This document shows positions 22,768 through 34,658 of a stretch of 64,000 nucleotides of DNA, piece after piece. Numbering within the stretch: the first letter of the stretch is position 1; each line of letters opens with the position of its first letter. The notes beneath the pieces were generated by a model. That model saw nothing but the letters and a program-made list of their open reading frames with translations. It had not been told where the DNA came from and ran no database searches. The position numbers were made by a program, and so were the translations under genes. Source of the DNA: Hevea brasiliensis (Eukaryota; Streptophyta; Magnoliopsida; Malpighiales; Euphorbiaceae); the NCBI RefSeq assembly GCF_030052815.1, contig NC_079495.1, positions 112,865,677-112,929,676 of the forward strand. Direction: 5' to 3'.

Positions 22768-24289
22768 TTTGGCACTTATGGCCTCATTTAGGTGCTTCCT
22801 TCAATACACAACCTGCACAAAGTTCATACACTTCCAATTTAATGTTCCTTCTCCACCTCATTACTACAATATTCAATCAACAACACTTCTATACATATAT
22901 TGTACACAATTTCAGCAACAATTCTGGGTAGAATATTCAAGTGCTCAATGCACACAAACCATCATTAAGTTCAACATTCACTTCCACCAAAATTCAACAT
23001 ACTTCAATGTTAATATTACACATATACTTCAACATATTCATACTTCCACATCAATTACACTTGCTGCCCACAAATTGACATTAACATATATCATTAATAA
23101 CCATATATTCACACACAAATTCATGCTATTAGGGGCTGCCAAACATGGCAGTTTGCTCAAGGCTTCAAGGTTCCATTTCACACCTTTAATCTAAACACTA
23201 CATGTACATACTTGTGCACAAACTTACTCTAACTTTCATTTGAATCAATCAACCTTCATTTTCATTCATTAGAAGTAAAAATAACTCAAGCTCAATAAGG
23301 GTTCATGGCTTCCAAAAATGGACAAATTCATTTCTCACTATTTCTTTCATTTCTCTTCACCAAAACACTCACCTCAACCTAAACACAAGCTTTACTAAAG
23401 CAAGGGAGGGATTTTGGACACTTAACACTTGAAAGCTTCCTTCAAACCTCACCAAATCTTGTTTTTCTTGCTGCCAATATCTTCCCCAAGGTGAGTATGC
23501 AAGCTTTAATGAAGGAAGGAAGTGGAAATGAGGGCTTGATGATGGAGAGTGAAAGCTCCATGCATGGTGGCCATGGAGGACTTTGAGAGGATTTACGGCA
23601 AGGTTTTCTCAAGGTTGAAGATGACTCAATTCTGCCCACTAATGCTTATTTTATGTAGTTTATAATATAGTTAGTGGAGCACTTATGAGTTGTTTAATGT
23701 TTAATTAGGTTAAGGTTCCTTTATTTACACATTTACCTCTTTTCTTTCACAATTTACATAATGCATCATAATTTAATTTTTCATGTCATTTCTAAGGTGT
23801 AATATCATTTATTTTTAATGGACATTGAGGTCAAAAGGCAACATTAGGTGTCAAATGACCAAAATACCCCACTTCGGGTTACATTCCCGATTTTTCGGTA
23901 ACACCGATTTTTGTCTGTTTCTCGATCTTTTATTTTTCTTTGTACTAATTTATTAATTTTTCTTTGATATTTCTAGTGTCAATTACATTTCAATAAACCT
24001 TTATCTGTGTCTCAAAATTAAATTCAGAGGGTTCTCCGCGGCCCTGGGGTTGGCAACGGCCTTCCCAGTGCGGTCACCCATCGCTGTGGTGCCGGCTCAT
24101 TTAACTTAGCTTCATTTTCTCTCTTTCATTTTTGTTTGATTTTTCTTGTATTTTCTTTTTTATTTATTTCATCATTATATGTCTGTTCACTATCACCGAA
24201 GTGTAGTTCCAGACATACTGACTTGCCTAGACTGTTATTTGGCCACTGGAGTAAAGAATGTACAAAATATGTACAGTGGGGATGTTACA
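22768..24289 (-). repeat. Element A right LTR, second part
   Basis: Aligns with 2580-4088 of the left LTR and ends tacagtggggatgttaca. Sequence of element D follows at once. The cross-family conserved block is at 24068-24105. Confidence 0.93.
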
Positions 24290-24600
24290 ATCTTAAACTT
24301 ATTTTGATTATGGTACTTACTGACATCTATCAATAGTAGTACCTTTACTTCCATCTAGGGCAGATATATTGCTATAACTTACTTTTTGGTCCTCTTGCCT
24401 TACCTACTTAGGCTTACTAATTAACTTTATAATTTATCTCCATGCAAGGGAATAGCAGTAGAACATATAATTTTAGCATTAACATATAAACAAGAAGAGC
24501 CAGAATCAAATAGTACATAATTATTCCTTTCACAAGTTAAGAACATATCGACAACTGCATCTGAAGTCTTTGCTTCTTCCACTCGATGCATGGCGTTCCC
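24290..24600 (-). pseudogene. Element D protease remnant
   Basis: On the minus strand a protease core VLFDSGSSCLYVNAKII is readable at about 24460-24530, with the active-site DSG kept. It then runs into stops at about 24430 and becomes unrecognisable before it abuts the LTR of element A. The remaining pol of D is not present on this side; it may lie in the assembly gap to the left of A, or be lost. Confidence 0.65.
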
Positions 24601-25250
24601 TCTTTCTAATGTATTCCTCTGCTCGGGTTAGTCCATTGTGCGAGGATTACCCGAAGTGCTGTCTCTACTTCTACCTCTGCCCCTACTAACTATTAACGGG
24701 CCTCTAAAATCAGAATCTTGAACTGATTCCTTTGGTATAGTATGTGGCATAAATCGACATGCGCTAGTACAATCTCGGGCGAAATGTCCAATTCCACCAC
24801 AATTGAAGCAGGCTCCAGTGACCCTATGGCAAATACCCCCATGAAATTTTCCACAAACGTCATAGATATGGATAGGGTAAGAACTTCTGATTCTTTGACG
24901 ACTGGTTCTTGATTGCTTCTGCCCTGAAGATCAGCCTCTGTCATACTTACGAGCTCGAGGTCCCTCAAAATCTTTTCTCTTTCCTAAATTACTACTCGAA
25001 CTTTGACCGATGGGTTTCTCACTTTCTCTTTTTCATGCTGCTCTTGAGGGGGTTGGGTTTGTACTTAGGCCTGGGCTGACAGATTATCAACCATTTGCTG
25101 AAAGAACATGGCCATCTGCTGGGCCATTTGTGCAGTAATTTGTATAGAAGGGACTAGTGCAATAGGACATCCAACGCTCTGCGAAACTGGGGCCTCTCCT
25201 TGTACGTTAGCTGTATCAGATTGCTCTACCGTTTTATCCCCCTTATCCAT
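24601..25250 (-). pseudogene. Element D Gag, internally deleted
   Basis: Start at 25250 (MDKGDKTVEQSDTANVQGE), similar to the Gag start of B. After about 60 residues it jumps to the knuckle region: VCGKFHGGIC (first Cys now Tyr) and an intact CFNCGGIGHFARDC at about 24760-24800. Compared with B, some 550 bp including most of the capsid domain are missing. The open frame 24693-24968 is a shadow; the knuckles are in another frame. Confidence 0.75.
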
Positions 25251-25423
25251 ATCTATTCACAGGATTTTTTTTTTTCTATTTCCTGTATAACCAACACAAG
25301 GAGATTTCTCCCCGTTAGTTCATATTTATGATGTAAATATACTATATGTATGAAACATTCGAGCAGTTGTACTTATCGAAAAATATTTCAAAGTCACAGT
25401 TCAAAATTTACTTTAAAACCTTT

Positions 25424-25435
25424 GCTCTGATACCA
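25424..25435 (-). other. Primer binding site of element D (tRNA-iMet)
   Basis: Perfect TGGTATCAGAGC on the minus strand, eight bases from the LTR edge at 25444. Confidence 0.9.
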
Positions 25436-25443
25436 CTAAAACA

Positions 25444-26657
25444 TGTCACACCCTACTCCTCGTAAGATGTAACATGCTCCCGTAGTACACCTAATGAATT
25501 ACCGTACTTCACCTATCGGTAACCCATTAAATATACTACAAGGGATTTTAAAATAATTTTCTTACTTTTATAAGTGGTGAGCATTTTCTAATAGATATTG
25601 AAATCATTTATTTGAAGTTTTAAAACTAATCAAAATTTTTGTTCCATTTTATTTTTCCGTAAATTTTATAGAAATTTCGGCAGAGTGCCGTCTGTATTTT
25701 AAGAAAACAGTTCTTCAAAACCTGAAAATAAAGACACTCCCAATATATTTCTCAATCACAACTTCATTAATCAATTTCATTTCACAAATCAGCACAAGCA
25801 ACTCAATACATAGTTTAAATTAAATCAAACATTGAAACCTCTCATTAAGATAACAAAATTAATATTTACATTCATGGGATCATTAAAAATTTAGTAGTGC
25901 AAAACTTTATAAATACATAAAATCTCAAGATAACCTTATAATAATTTGTATTTCATTATAATCTAAAAGTATATTACAAAAGAGTTGGTGCAACTGCTCA
26001 AAGGAAATTTCATATATATAATTACAGAATTACATCAAAATCTAAAGTACAAGGGTATACCTATGATATACCCGAAGATAGTCTCACTATTCCTTTCAGT
26101 AATCTTGCTTAGCTGTTTTATATTTTCTTTCACCTGCGACAGCATACAAAGCTATCGCTGAGTGGTGAACTTAGTGGTGCACAAACTAATAATTTAAAAC
26201 TTAATGCAAGTTATGCTTGACAATTCATAACAAATAAAAATTTAAAATTTCTAAATTCTTCAAAATTCATAATGTTCAGAAATCAATATTTTCATTCATG
26301 CAAATTATTCATTTGAATAACATTTTGATCAAATAGTAACTATTTATCTACATTTCTTTTAAATCCCGAAACAATACGAAAATATTTTGAATCACTGACA
26401 AATTATTTATTTCAACCACAATTTATCAAACTATGCATAATTTAAAGGGCGTTGCCAACAATTCACATAGTTGAAGCCATGACCCAAAATTCAAATAGAT
26501 GTCGTGTTGTACACCACGACATTTCACACTCTCCCAATAACCGAGGCTAAAAGGGAGGAACAAAGACTAGCTAGTATATATGAGTGCTCATTCAAACTCT
26601 TCCCCAACTAGCAAGCCAGAGAGGAAGGAACTCGCCCTATCTAGTGGAGGAGATATC
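25444..26657 (-). mobile_element. Element D LTR, first part (B-related family)
   Basis: Starts tgtcacaccctactcctcg. Cut at 26657 by element C after ATATC and resumed at 37786; about 3.78 kb in total, the size of B LTRs. It contains a strong hairpin, ATGTCGTG paired with CACGACAT at 26499-26522. Confidence 0.9.
26653..26657. repeat. Target site duplication ATATC, left of element C
   Basis: Matches ATATC at 37781-37785 and defines the C insertion into the D LTR. Confidence 0.93.
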
Positions 26658-29600
26658 TATGACACCCCTTATCCGTCTATAATGTAGCCGAGCAAGTTAT
26701 GCCACTCAGTGTGCCGGAGTACCAATTCATATTTTAATTACAATTTATCCCTTTTAAATTCATTTATTTACAATTTTTTGATGAATCTGAATTTTTCCGA
26801 AATTTGTAAAGAAAATCCGACAGAGTGCCAGCTGTAAATTAGAAAAACAGTTCTTCTGCACCTGTTTAAAAACACTTCCAGTATAATTTCCAAATCTAAA
26901 CTCCATTATACACACATATCTCAACTCAATCTCAAAATCTCAATATTATTTTCAGAAATTTTTCTTTTCTGTTCACATCATCACTGGAAGCTCATTCATA
27001 AATATTTCTCAACATTTCATTTATCAACATACATTATATAGAAAATTTCAATAATATGAAATTTCATATATTTACACCATCAAATAATTTCAAGAGTTTA
27101 TAGTTACAATTCAAAACTAATACAAAATGCAAAATACAAAATGCTACCCCAAACTCCTAATGTCCTACCATATGCACTGCAGATGTGAAGTGACTCTGGA
27201 CTTGGATCTGGTCGAAAGTTCACGGCTCGATGTCTGCTGGGCTCCCCAGCTAGGTCCCCAGTACCTGCGCGTGGCAAAAGCGACGCGCTAAATAATTCTG
27301 CTTAGTGGTGATAATATAAAAGAAAAGAAAATAAAATAAAATAAATATGCAGAATGTATGATTTCATTTTTGGGTAAACTTAATTTTTGATATTATTTGC
27401 AGTATTATTCGTTTAAAATTTTGTATGGTTTATTATCATTGCCCGAGTAACCCATACTAGTTGACTGGATTGGATAAATGGGTAAACTGGCACTGGGTAC
27501 TAAGTACCTTAGACCATCACACCATCGGTCACATTGTGTCTCTTGGTGTGCAACAGAATAGCTAATAAGCTGTAATAATCATCAGGAATAAAATCCAAGT
27601 ATATTATATCAATCAACATAGCCAAAGGCTATTTTATCACAGAATGGCATGGAAGGCCATGAAATACAAAATGGCATGAAGCCATATGCAGTACTGCTAA
27701 CAGAACCCTATTGGCATGCCAACCTATCCAAACCAATCACATTAGGCCTACTAGGGCATTTAACACTTTTAATTTATGTAATTCTTTGAAATTGAAATTT
27801 TATGGCTACTATTCATTTTATTAGTCAACTAAAATGTTGACTTTTGCATTGACAATAGGTATATTAGTGTAAATATCATCAACATACCACATTTTGTATT
27901 TTAAAATTGTTAGTATTGGTTGCCAATACCATTTCTAAGCTTAATGTTAATTGGACAAAATTTTTAGTTTTCTAGCTTTGGGTTTACTGTTCCAGTAGTC
28001 ATTTTTGCAGTGGAAATTTGGCAAAATGATCAACATGAAAGTTGTTTCTTATTTTGTCTAGTTGCATTTGCTTTTTTTGAATCACTCCATTGGAGTTTTG
28101 TAGCTCAAGTTATGGCCCAAAAACCACAACTGGCCGGATTGAATTTTTCCAGAATTTCTGGACTGACCAAATCTACAATGTTAGGAGTAGTGACTTCAGG
28201 TCACTTGTTGAATATGTTATGGTCATAATTTGGGTTAGGTTTCTTCACGAAAGTTGTTGGTCTATATCTCAGATTGTTTCTGGTAAAATTTCAGGTTAAT
28301 TGGACCTTTCTACACTGAGTTATGGCCAAATGACTAAACACTGTTTATTTGGTCATTTTGCCCAGGTAGAATGCAGGTCACACGAATTAGGGCAATCTTT
28401 TGGTCAACTTGGATTGGTTTTCTGAGCATGGTTTCTTCACTAAAGTTGTGCCATTATGTGTCTAGTTTCATGTCAAATTATCCTTGAACCAATTGAACCT
28501 CTACAATTCCAGTTATTGCTGCCTAAACCTGCTGAACTTATGCCCAGTCCTGCAGGTCACCAAGGGCAGCCACACCAAACTCAAATCCCACTACACGATT
28601 CACTTCATTTTTTATTCAAACAAAACCAAATGGTCACTAATTGACCATTAAAACCTACTTCCATCATCATATGATCAAAGTCTCATTTTCCACCCTAAAC
28701 CCTAACTCAAACATTACAAACCATGCATTATCATTGCATTTCATCAATCCACTTAAGAAATACATATTGTGGGCAGCCATACTACCATTTTAACTCCATA
28801 AAAATCATCACAATCTCACCCAATCAAGGCTGCTGAAATTATGGGTTGGCATAGAAATGATATTCAATAAATTTCTTCGTGATTTACACTCATTCTTTGT
28901 CCTTAAATATGAATTTAGAGTGAAATTCAAGGTTAGGTCACAAACCTCTAATGGAGTGAGATTTCCCACTTGTTAGGGTTTCTCTTTTTCCTTTCTTTTT
29001 GCTCCCAAAAGACTCTCCAAGATGTAAGAACACTTTTTTGTGTTGCTAGGTTAGGGTTTTGTTGGGTAAAAGTTAGGGAAATCAAGCTTTAAAAGCTTGT
29101 TCAAGGTTGGCAATGGTGGGAGGGGTGACGGCAAGAAGAAGATGAAGGAGAGTTCTGATTTTTTTTCCTTTATTTTCTGCCCATTTAGTCTCTTTTAAGT
29201 AAGCTCATGACATGTGTCAATATTGGATTGGTTGGGAGATTTTAATAACATCATGATGATGTTATAATTCCATTTTCTTTCATTTTCTCTCTATTTCTTG
29301 TCTATTTAATTTCAATTAAATTTTTACCAACATTTATTCATATTTTATGTTACATAAATTATTTATTTAACTGGACAAGTTGGCCATAAATCATCTCTGA
29401 AGACGAAATGACCAAAATGCCCTCTGTTTGGCTTAACGAGCCAAAATTGTGTGTACAAATAGAAAAAATTTTCTAAGCATTTTCTGGGCATTCTAATGCC
29501 ATAAGAACCTCAATAACCATTCTCTGGAGTCCCAATAATTATTTTATAATTTTTTCCCTGGGTCTAGGGTTGCTAATGGCCTTCACCGTCACTTTCCCTT

Positions 29601-29808
29601 CGGGTTACTCATCTTTGGGGTTTCGGCTCGTTTAACCTTAGTGTATTTCGTTTCTAAAAATTTTTCCTTGATTTTTATGAGCATTATTTAATTTCTTTTT
29701 AATTCCTCACTCTAGTCTATTTATAATTTCAAACATTCTAGCTGCCCGTATTGACATTGGTCACCGAAACAGTAGACTGTACGAACTAGCTAGAGTGAGG
29801 ATATTACA
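26658..29808 (-). repeat. Element C left LTR (3' LTR in element sense)
   Basis: Begins tatgacaccccttatccg, where the second base G has become A (the partner begins tgtgacatccc), and ends gtgaggatattaca. It contains a run of short hairpins at 27618-27721 and the cross-family block at 29601-29637. Confidence 0.93.
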
Positions 29809-29822
29809 ACTCTTCCCCTCTA
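29809..29822 (-). other. Polypurine tract of element C
   Basis: The minus strand reads TTAGAGGGGAAGAGT against the LTR start. Confidence 0.85.
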
Positions 29823-31297
29823 AGAAAAATTTTGTCCTCGAAATTTACCTGATGCAAACAGTTGAAGGAACTATTGCCTCATCATCTCTTCATTTTCACA
29901 AGTTGCTTCTTCAATGTTGTGGTGCCTCCAAAGCACTTTCACCAGTGGAATTTGTTTATTTCTCAGTTCCTTCACTTCCCGAGCTAGGATCTGTATAGGT
30001 TCTTCTGTATATGTAAAGTCCGGTTGGATTTCAATCTCTTCTATGGAAATGACATGTGAAGGGTTTGAGCGATATCTTCTCAGCATAGAAACATGGAATA
30101 CATTATGAATTTTATCCAGTTCTGGTGGTAAAGCTAGCCGATAGGCCACTGGTCCCACACGTTCAAGGACTTCATAAGGACCAATGAACCTAGGGCTTAA
30201 CTTACCATTTCTCCCAAACCTCAGTACTTTCTTCCACGGTGAGACTTTGAGAAACACTTTATCGCCAACTGCATACTCTATCTCTTTTCTCTTTAAGTCG
30301 GCATAAGATTTCTGTCTATCTGAGGCAACCTTCAAGTTAGCTTTGATTATCTTCACTTTCTCCTCAGTCTGTTTCACCAGGTCTGGTCCTACCAGCTTAT
30401 CTTCACCCAATTCAGTCCAACACACTGGGGTTCTATATTTCCTCTCATACAGTGCTTCACACGGAGCCATTTGGATGCTAGCTTGGTAGCTATTGTTATA
30501 TGCGAATTCTGCTAGTGGGAGGTATCTATCCCAACTCCCCTTAAACTCAATGACACAACTCCTTAGCATATCCTCCAAAATCTATCACATAATTCACATT
30601 GTTACTATCATTTCAATTTATTAATTGCGAAAATTCAATTAGTTCTTAGGTTTACCTGGATTACTCGTTCTGACTGTCCATCCGTCTGAGGATGAAAAGC
30701 CGTGTTAAAACGGAATTGTGTGCCCAAGGCTTCTTGCAACTTTTTCCAGAATCTCGATGTAAACCTTGGGTCTCGATCAGATATGATGGAAAGTGGGATT
30801 CCATGCAGTCTAACTATCTCACTGATATACAATTCTGCTAGCTTCTCCAGTGAGTAGTCAGTCCTAACTGGCAGAAAATTTGCTGACTTTGTCAATCTAT
30901 CCACTATCACCCATACTGCATCATGCTTCTTTTGGGTGAGAGGTAGACCACTAACAAAATCCATAGTGACCCGGTCCCATTTCCATTCAGATATACTTAT
31001 AGGTTGTAGCAATCCTGATGGAACTTGATGTTCTTCTTTAACTTGCTGACATGTCAAACACTTAGTCACATAGTCAACTATATCCCTCTTCATACCAGGC
31101 CACCAATAATGAGGCTTCAAATCATTATACATTTTTGTGCTTTCCAGGTGCATAGTATAAACACTAGTGTGTACTTCTTTCAGAATACTAGTCTTCAATT
31201 CCCCATCATCTAGTACACACACTCTTCCTCTGTAGTATAGACACCCATCTGCTTTCACCTCATATTCAGTTTCCTTTCCCTCTGAAATTTTACCCAC
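29823..31297 (-). pseudogene. Element C integrase with chromodomain
   Basis: Two long frames meet at a GT-AG segment. 30656-31297 holds the zinc domain (CLTCQQVKEEHQ) and an intact D, D, E core: TMDFVSGLP, IISDRDPRF, TDGQSERVIQ. 29871-30581 holds ILEDMLRSCV, the C-terminal domain [21 protein letters not shown] and the chromodomain LRNKQIPLVKVLW. In the chromodomain the conserved EATW reads EATC. The frame then stops at a CAG-to-TAG change at 29871; about 15 more codons of homologous tail follow. Apart from these late lesions it is nearly whole, provided the 74-bp segment is removed. Confidence 0.88.
30582..30655 (-). other. Putative 74-bp phase-0 intron in element C integrase
   Basis: The minus strand reads CAG|GTAAAC ... 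GTGATAG|ATT. Removal joins ERVIQ directly to ILEDML in the unbroken downstream frame, which is exactly the contiguous sequence of element B. It is AT-rich, with an in-frame TGA as the seventh codon, as in element A. The donor fits the plant AG|GTAA consensus; the acceptor TAG is acceptable. Confidence 0.75.
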
Positions 31298-31342
31298 AAT
31301 GGCTATTAATTTTTCATCTACCCTCTGCCCATCTTGTATCTG

Positions 31343-32137
31343 CTATAGCAGATTTGGCCTCACTTGTAACTCAGCCAAAATAACTTCATCTTGAGCTAAG
31401 GACAGACAGGCATTTAGTGATCTTAAAGCTGTAATAGACTTCCTGCTTAAAGCATCAGCACCTACATTTGCCTTCCCAGGATGATAATCTATCACACAAT
31501 CATAATCCTTTAGGAACTCAATCCATCGACTCTGTTTAAGATTGAGCTCCTTCTGGGTTGGCAAATATTTTAAACTTTTGTGGTCTGTATATATGTAACA
31601 TTTTTCACCATATAAATAATGCCTCCATATCTTTAGTGCGAAGATAATTGCAGCTAACTGCAAGTCATGAGTAGGGTAGTTTTGTTCATGTGGCCTTAAC
31701 TGCTTGGAAGCATAGGCGACCACTTTCCCCTCTTGCATCAATACACACCCTAGCCCATTATGTGAGGCATCACTGTAGACCACAAAGTCTTTTCCCGACA
31801 CTGGCTGTGTTAACACTGGTGCTTCTGTCAACATATCCTTCAGCCTCTCAAAACTGGCTTGGCACTTGTCGTTCCAGCCAAATTTCACATTCTTGTGCAA
31901 CAACTTGGTCATTGGAGTAGCTATAAGAGAGAACCTCTTCACAAATCTTCTGTAATACCCAGCTAGCCCCAAGAAACTTCTGACCTCAGTTGTATTTCTG
32001 GGAGGCTTCCATTCCATTACTGCTTCTATCTTTTCGGGATCCACTCTAATCCCCTCTGCTGATACTATGTGTCCAAGAAAGGAGATTTCACTCTTCCAGA
32101 AGTCACACTTAGACAGCTTAGTATACAGCTTCTTTTC
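31343..32137 (-). pseudogene. Element C reverse transcriptase end and RNase H
   Basis: Shows [20 protein letters not shown], then RNase H with [37 protein letters not shown] (the acidic residue of HDLEL is now Q), [13 protein letters not shown] and the tail [17 protein letters not shown]. Loss of that glutamate would itself cripple RNase H. A stop separates it from the upstream reverse transcriptase at about 32045-32137. Confidence 0.85.
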
Positions 32138-32992
32138 TCACCGGGTTTGCAGAACAATCCTCAAATATTCATCATGTTCTTCCCTGGTCTTGGAACACAC
32201 CAGAATATAATCAATAAAGACCACTACAAACTGATTTAGAAATGGATGAAAGATATGGTTCATAAGGTCCATAAATGCTGCTGGTACATTTGTTAACCCA
32301 AACGGCATCACTAAAAGTTCATAATGCCCATACTGGGTTCTGAATACAGTTTTTGACACATCTGCATCCTTTACCCTCAACTGATGATGCCCTGATATGA
32401 GATCAATTTTTGAAAATACACCGGCTCCCTTTAACTGATCAAACAGATCGTCAATTCTGGGCAACGAATATTTATTCTTCACAGTTACTTTGTTCAACTG
32501 TCGGTAATCAATACACAATCTCAAAGTTCCATCCTTCTTCTTCACAAATAGTATCGAAGCTCCCCATGGTGACACACTGGTGCGTATGAACCCCTTATCG
32601 AGTAACTCCTGCAACTGAATTTTCAACTCCTTCAATTCAGTGGGTGCCATCCTATAAGGAGCAATAGAAATGGGTGCTGTACCCAGCATTACCTCAATAG
32701 CAAACTCGACTTCCCTTTCTGGTGGTAAACCAGACAACTCTTTAGGAAATATATCTGGGAAGTCTCTTACTGTGGGTATATCACACAGGTTTGGCTTAGC
32801 CTGCCTAGTATCAACCACGTGTGCTAGGTAAGCTTCACAGCCTTTTCTCATCAATCTTCTTGTAACTATGGCTGAGATAACACTAGATAAGAAATATGTC
32901 CTTTCACCCACAACAATAATCTCATTAGCCTCAGGAGTTTTCATAAAAATCCTCTTCAATTTGCAATCAACTATTGCTTGATGACGTGACAA
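32138..32992 (-). pseudogene. Element C linker and reverse transcriptase, active site lost
   Basis: A 284-residue frame with [51 protein letters not shown] and [20 protein letters not shown]. The catalytic loop reads [12 protein letters not shown]: the second aspartate is Tyr, so the polymerase is inactive. A stop near 32990 separates it from the protease, inside the ILGMDWL region. Confidence 0.88.
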
Positions 32993-33064
32993 TCAGTACA
33001 TTCCCAAAATCACGTCAAACTCATGGAAGGGCAATTCAATTAGGTCTGCCAAGAATTCATACCC

Positions 33065-33523
33065 CTAAATCCTCAGTGGGCAACCTTTATACACCTTATT
33101 CACTACCACACTGTGGCCTAGTGGATTTGTGACTAGAGTGTCTTGATCACTCTCCTCTACTGGAACTCCCCTATCTACGGGTAGTTTGATGCAAATGTAG
33201 GAATGAGTGGATCCTGGATCCACCAATGCATGCACAGGAGTGTTGTAGAGGGAAAACGAACCCCTGATGACATCCGGGGCATCTTGCTCCTCCTGAGCTC
33301 TGATGGCATAGGCCCTGGCAAGTACTTTAGTATTTGGCCTCTCAGCTGACTCAGATGTAAGCCTCAGTGATGGACCAGCTGCCTCAGATTTACCAGGCTT
33401 CCTACCCCTTTGTGGTGCAGGAGCAGGTCTGTCAGCTTGTGTTGGAGCAACTATCGTAGTCCTCTTTGGACAATTCTTGATCTGATGTTTTGTAGATCCA
33501 CACTGTAAGCATGCACCGGTCAC
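33065..33523 (-). pseudogene. Element C Gag knuckle end and protease
   Basis: Starts in the knuckle CLQCGSTKHQIKNC, where CX2CX4HX4C is complete, then a basic Pro-rich linker, then the protease core with ALVDPGSTHSYICIKLP and NPLGHSVVVNKVYKGCPL. The active-site DPG is the form shared by this subfamily. The frame is open for 152 residues and stops at about 33065, before the ILGMDW segment. Confidence 0.85.
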
Positions 33524-34529
33524 TCGCCAATAGTCCCCCTTATGCCACTTCTAGCAGTACTGACAAGCAGAAGATGCTGGGGCTGGTCCCCTAAACACCG
33601 TCCCTGGAGAGCTGCCCACTGATTGTGTGGACTGGCCTCTCCTAGGTGTGAACTGTGGTCTGGGCCCTTGAGACTGACCCTGACCCTGTGGTGGTCCTGA
33701 ACTCTGAGCAGGAGGACCCTTACTCTTCTTACTGGGAGTAGTAAATGTACTGGACTAACCCGGACCCCTTTTCTGCTATCTTTCCCTTCTATTTTGTTCA
33801 TTTATTCGAACCCTTTCCACTTTTGATGCAGCATCTACTAGCTTAGCAAAATCTGTAATCTCTAATGCTGTGATCATGACTTTGATATTGTCATTGAGTC
33901 CTTCTTCAAACCTTCTGCATCTCTCTGCCTCTGTAGGGACTATCTCCCTCCCATACCAACTCAGTCTAGCAAACTCACGCTCATACTCAATCACTGACAA
34001 TTGCCTTTGTCTCAGACTGATAAATTCTCTTCTTCGCTCTTCTAAATACACTTTGCTAACATATTTCTTCTTGAACTCTGTGAGGAAGAATTCCCAAGTG
34101 ATCCATTCTGGTTGCACCTCACTGGTTACTGTGTCCCACCACTGATATGCATCATCTTGAAATAGGGACAGAACACCCTTGAGTTACGCTCGAAGTGCTG
34201 ATTAAACATTTTGACACTCTAATGGTTCTATCCAACCAGTTTTCTACTGTCATGGGATCATCCTCCGTCTTCCCAAAGAAATCCACAGCCCCATGTTTTC
34301 GCAGTTTCTCCATATGGGAATTCTGTGGTGCTGGTGGAGGTTGTGGCCGTGGAATTGCCCCATCATTTCTTTGGTAGAATTCGGTCATTTGCTGAAATAG
34401 AGCAAATTGAGGTTGGGTAGGTGCCTCAGCTGCTGGTGGAGTAGATTCTCCCCTACCCCCAGATTCAGCCCTTGGTGGAGCACGACTCTCCACCTCTTCA
34501 TCAACTGCTCTTTGCAAAGCAGGATCCAT
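33524..34529 (-). pseudogene. Element C Gag, frameshifted
   Basis: Start at 34527-34529 (MDPALQRAVDEEVESRAPP). N-terminal part to about 34152, then a frameshift, then the capsid domain at 33776-34117 (WEFFLTEFKKKYVSKVY, ERCRRFEEGLNDNIKVMI, KVERVRINEQNRRER). The first knuckle reads CQYC, then a stop, then KWHKG near 33560. The open frame 33520-33801 is a shadow of this region. Retrotransposon Gag family by these motifs. Confidence 0.83.
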
Positions 34530-34641
34530 ATCCTATTCAAAATAAAAAAAACAAACAGATCTGCATCAGTGTCACCTCAACACTTATAAATGCAATGCAA
34601 TGGTATGCACTCTATTTAGGCCCAGAAATGCCTAAACCGAT

Positions 34642-34653
34642 GCTCTGATACCA
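34642..34653 (-). other. Primer binding site of element C (tRNA-iMet)
   Basis: Perfect TGGTATCAGAGC on the minus strand, five bases from the LTR edge at 34659. Confidence 0.93.
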
Positions 34654-34658
34654 CTAAA

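Larger units (their letters stand above)
1993..24289 (-). mobile_element. Element A: Ty3/gypsy chromovirus, Tekay/Del-like, interrupted by element B
   Basis: In minus-strand sense the element runs: right LTR (8887-10479 continued at 22768-24289), tRNA-iMet primer site, gag, protease, reverse transcriptase, RNase H, integrase, chromodomain, polypurine tract, left LTR (to 4088). The right LTR is split by element B. The left LTR loses roughly its first kilobase (plus-strand order) to the gap, so the left target duplication cannot be seen. Every coding domain carries frameshifts or stops, so it is not autonomous. The clade call rests on the C-terminal chromodomain, the primer site and LTRs above 3 kb. 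Confidence 0.85.

Noticed and set aside
22547..23194. 215-codon plus-strand open frame
   Set aside because: Runs across the junction of the B LTR, the CATAG duplication and the A LTR, so it is a chance fusion of non-coding sequences.
24693..24968. 91-codon minus-strand frame in element D
   Set aside because: Shadow; the CX2CX4HX4C knuckle is read in another frame.
33520..33801. 93-codon minus-strand frame in element C
   Set aside because: Shadow of the Gag linker; the real frame shows CQYC and KWHKG.
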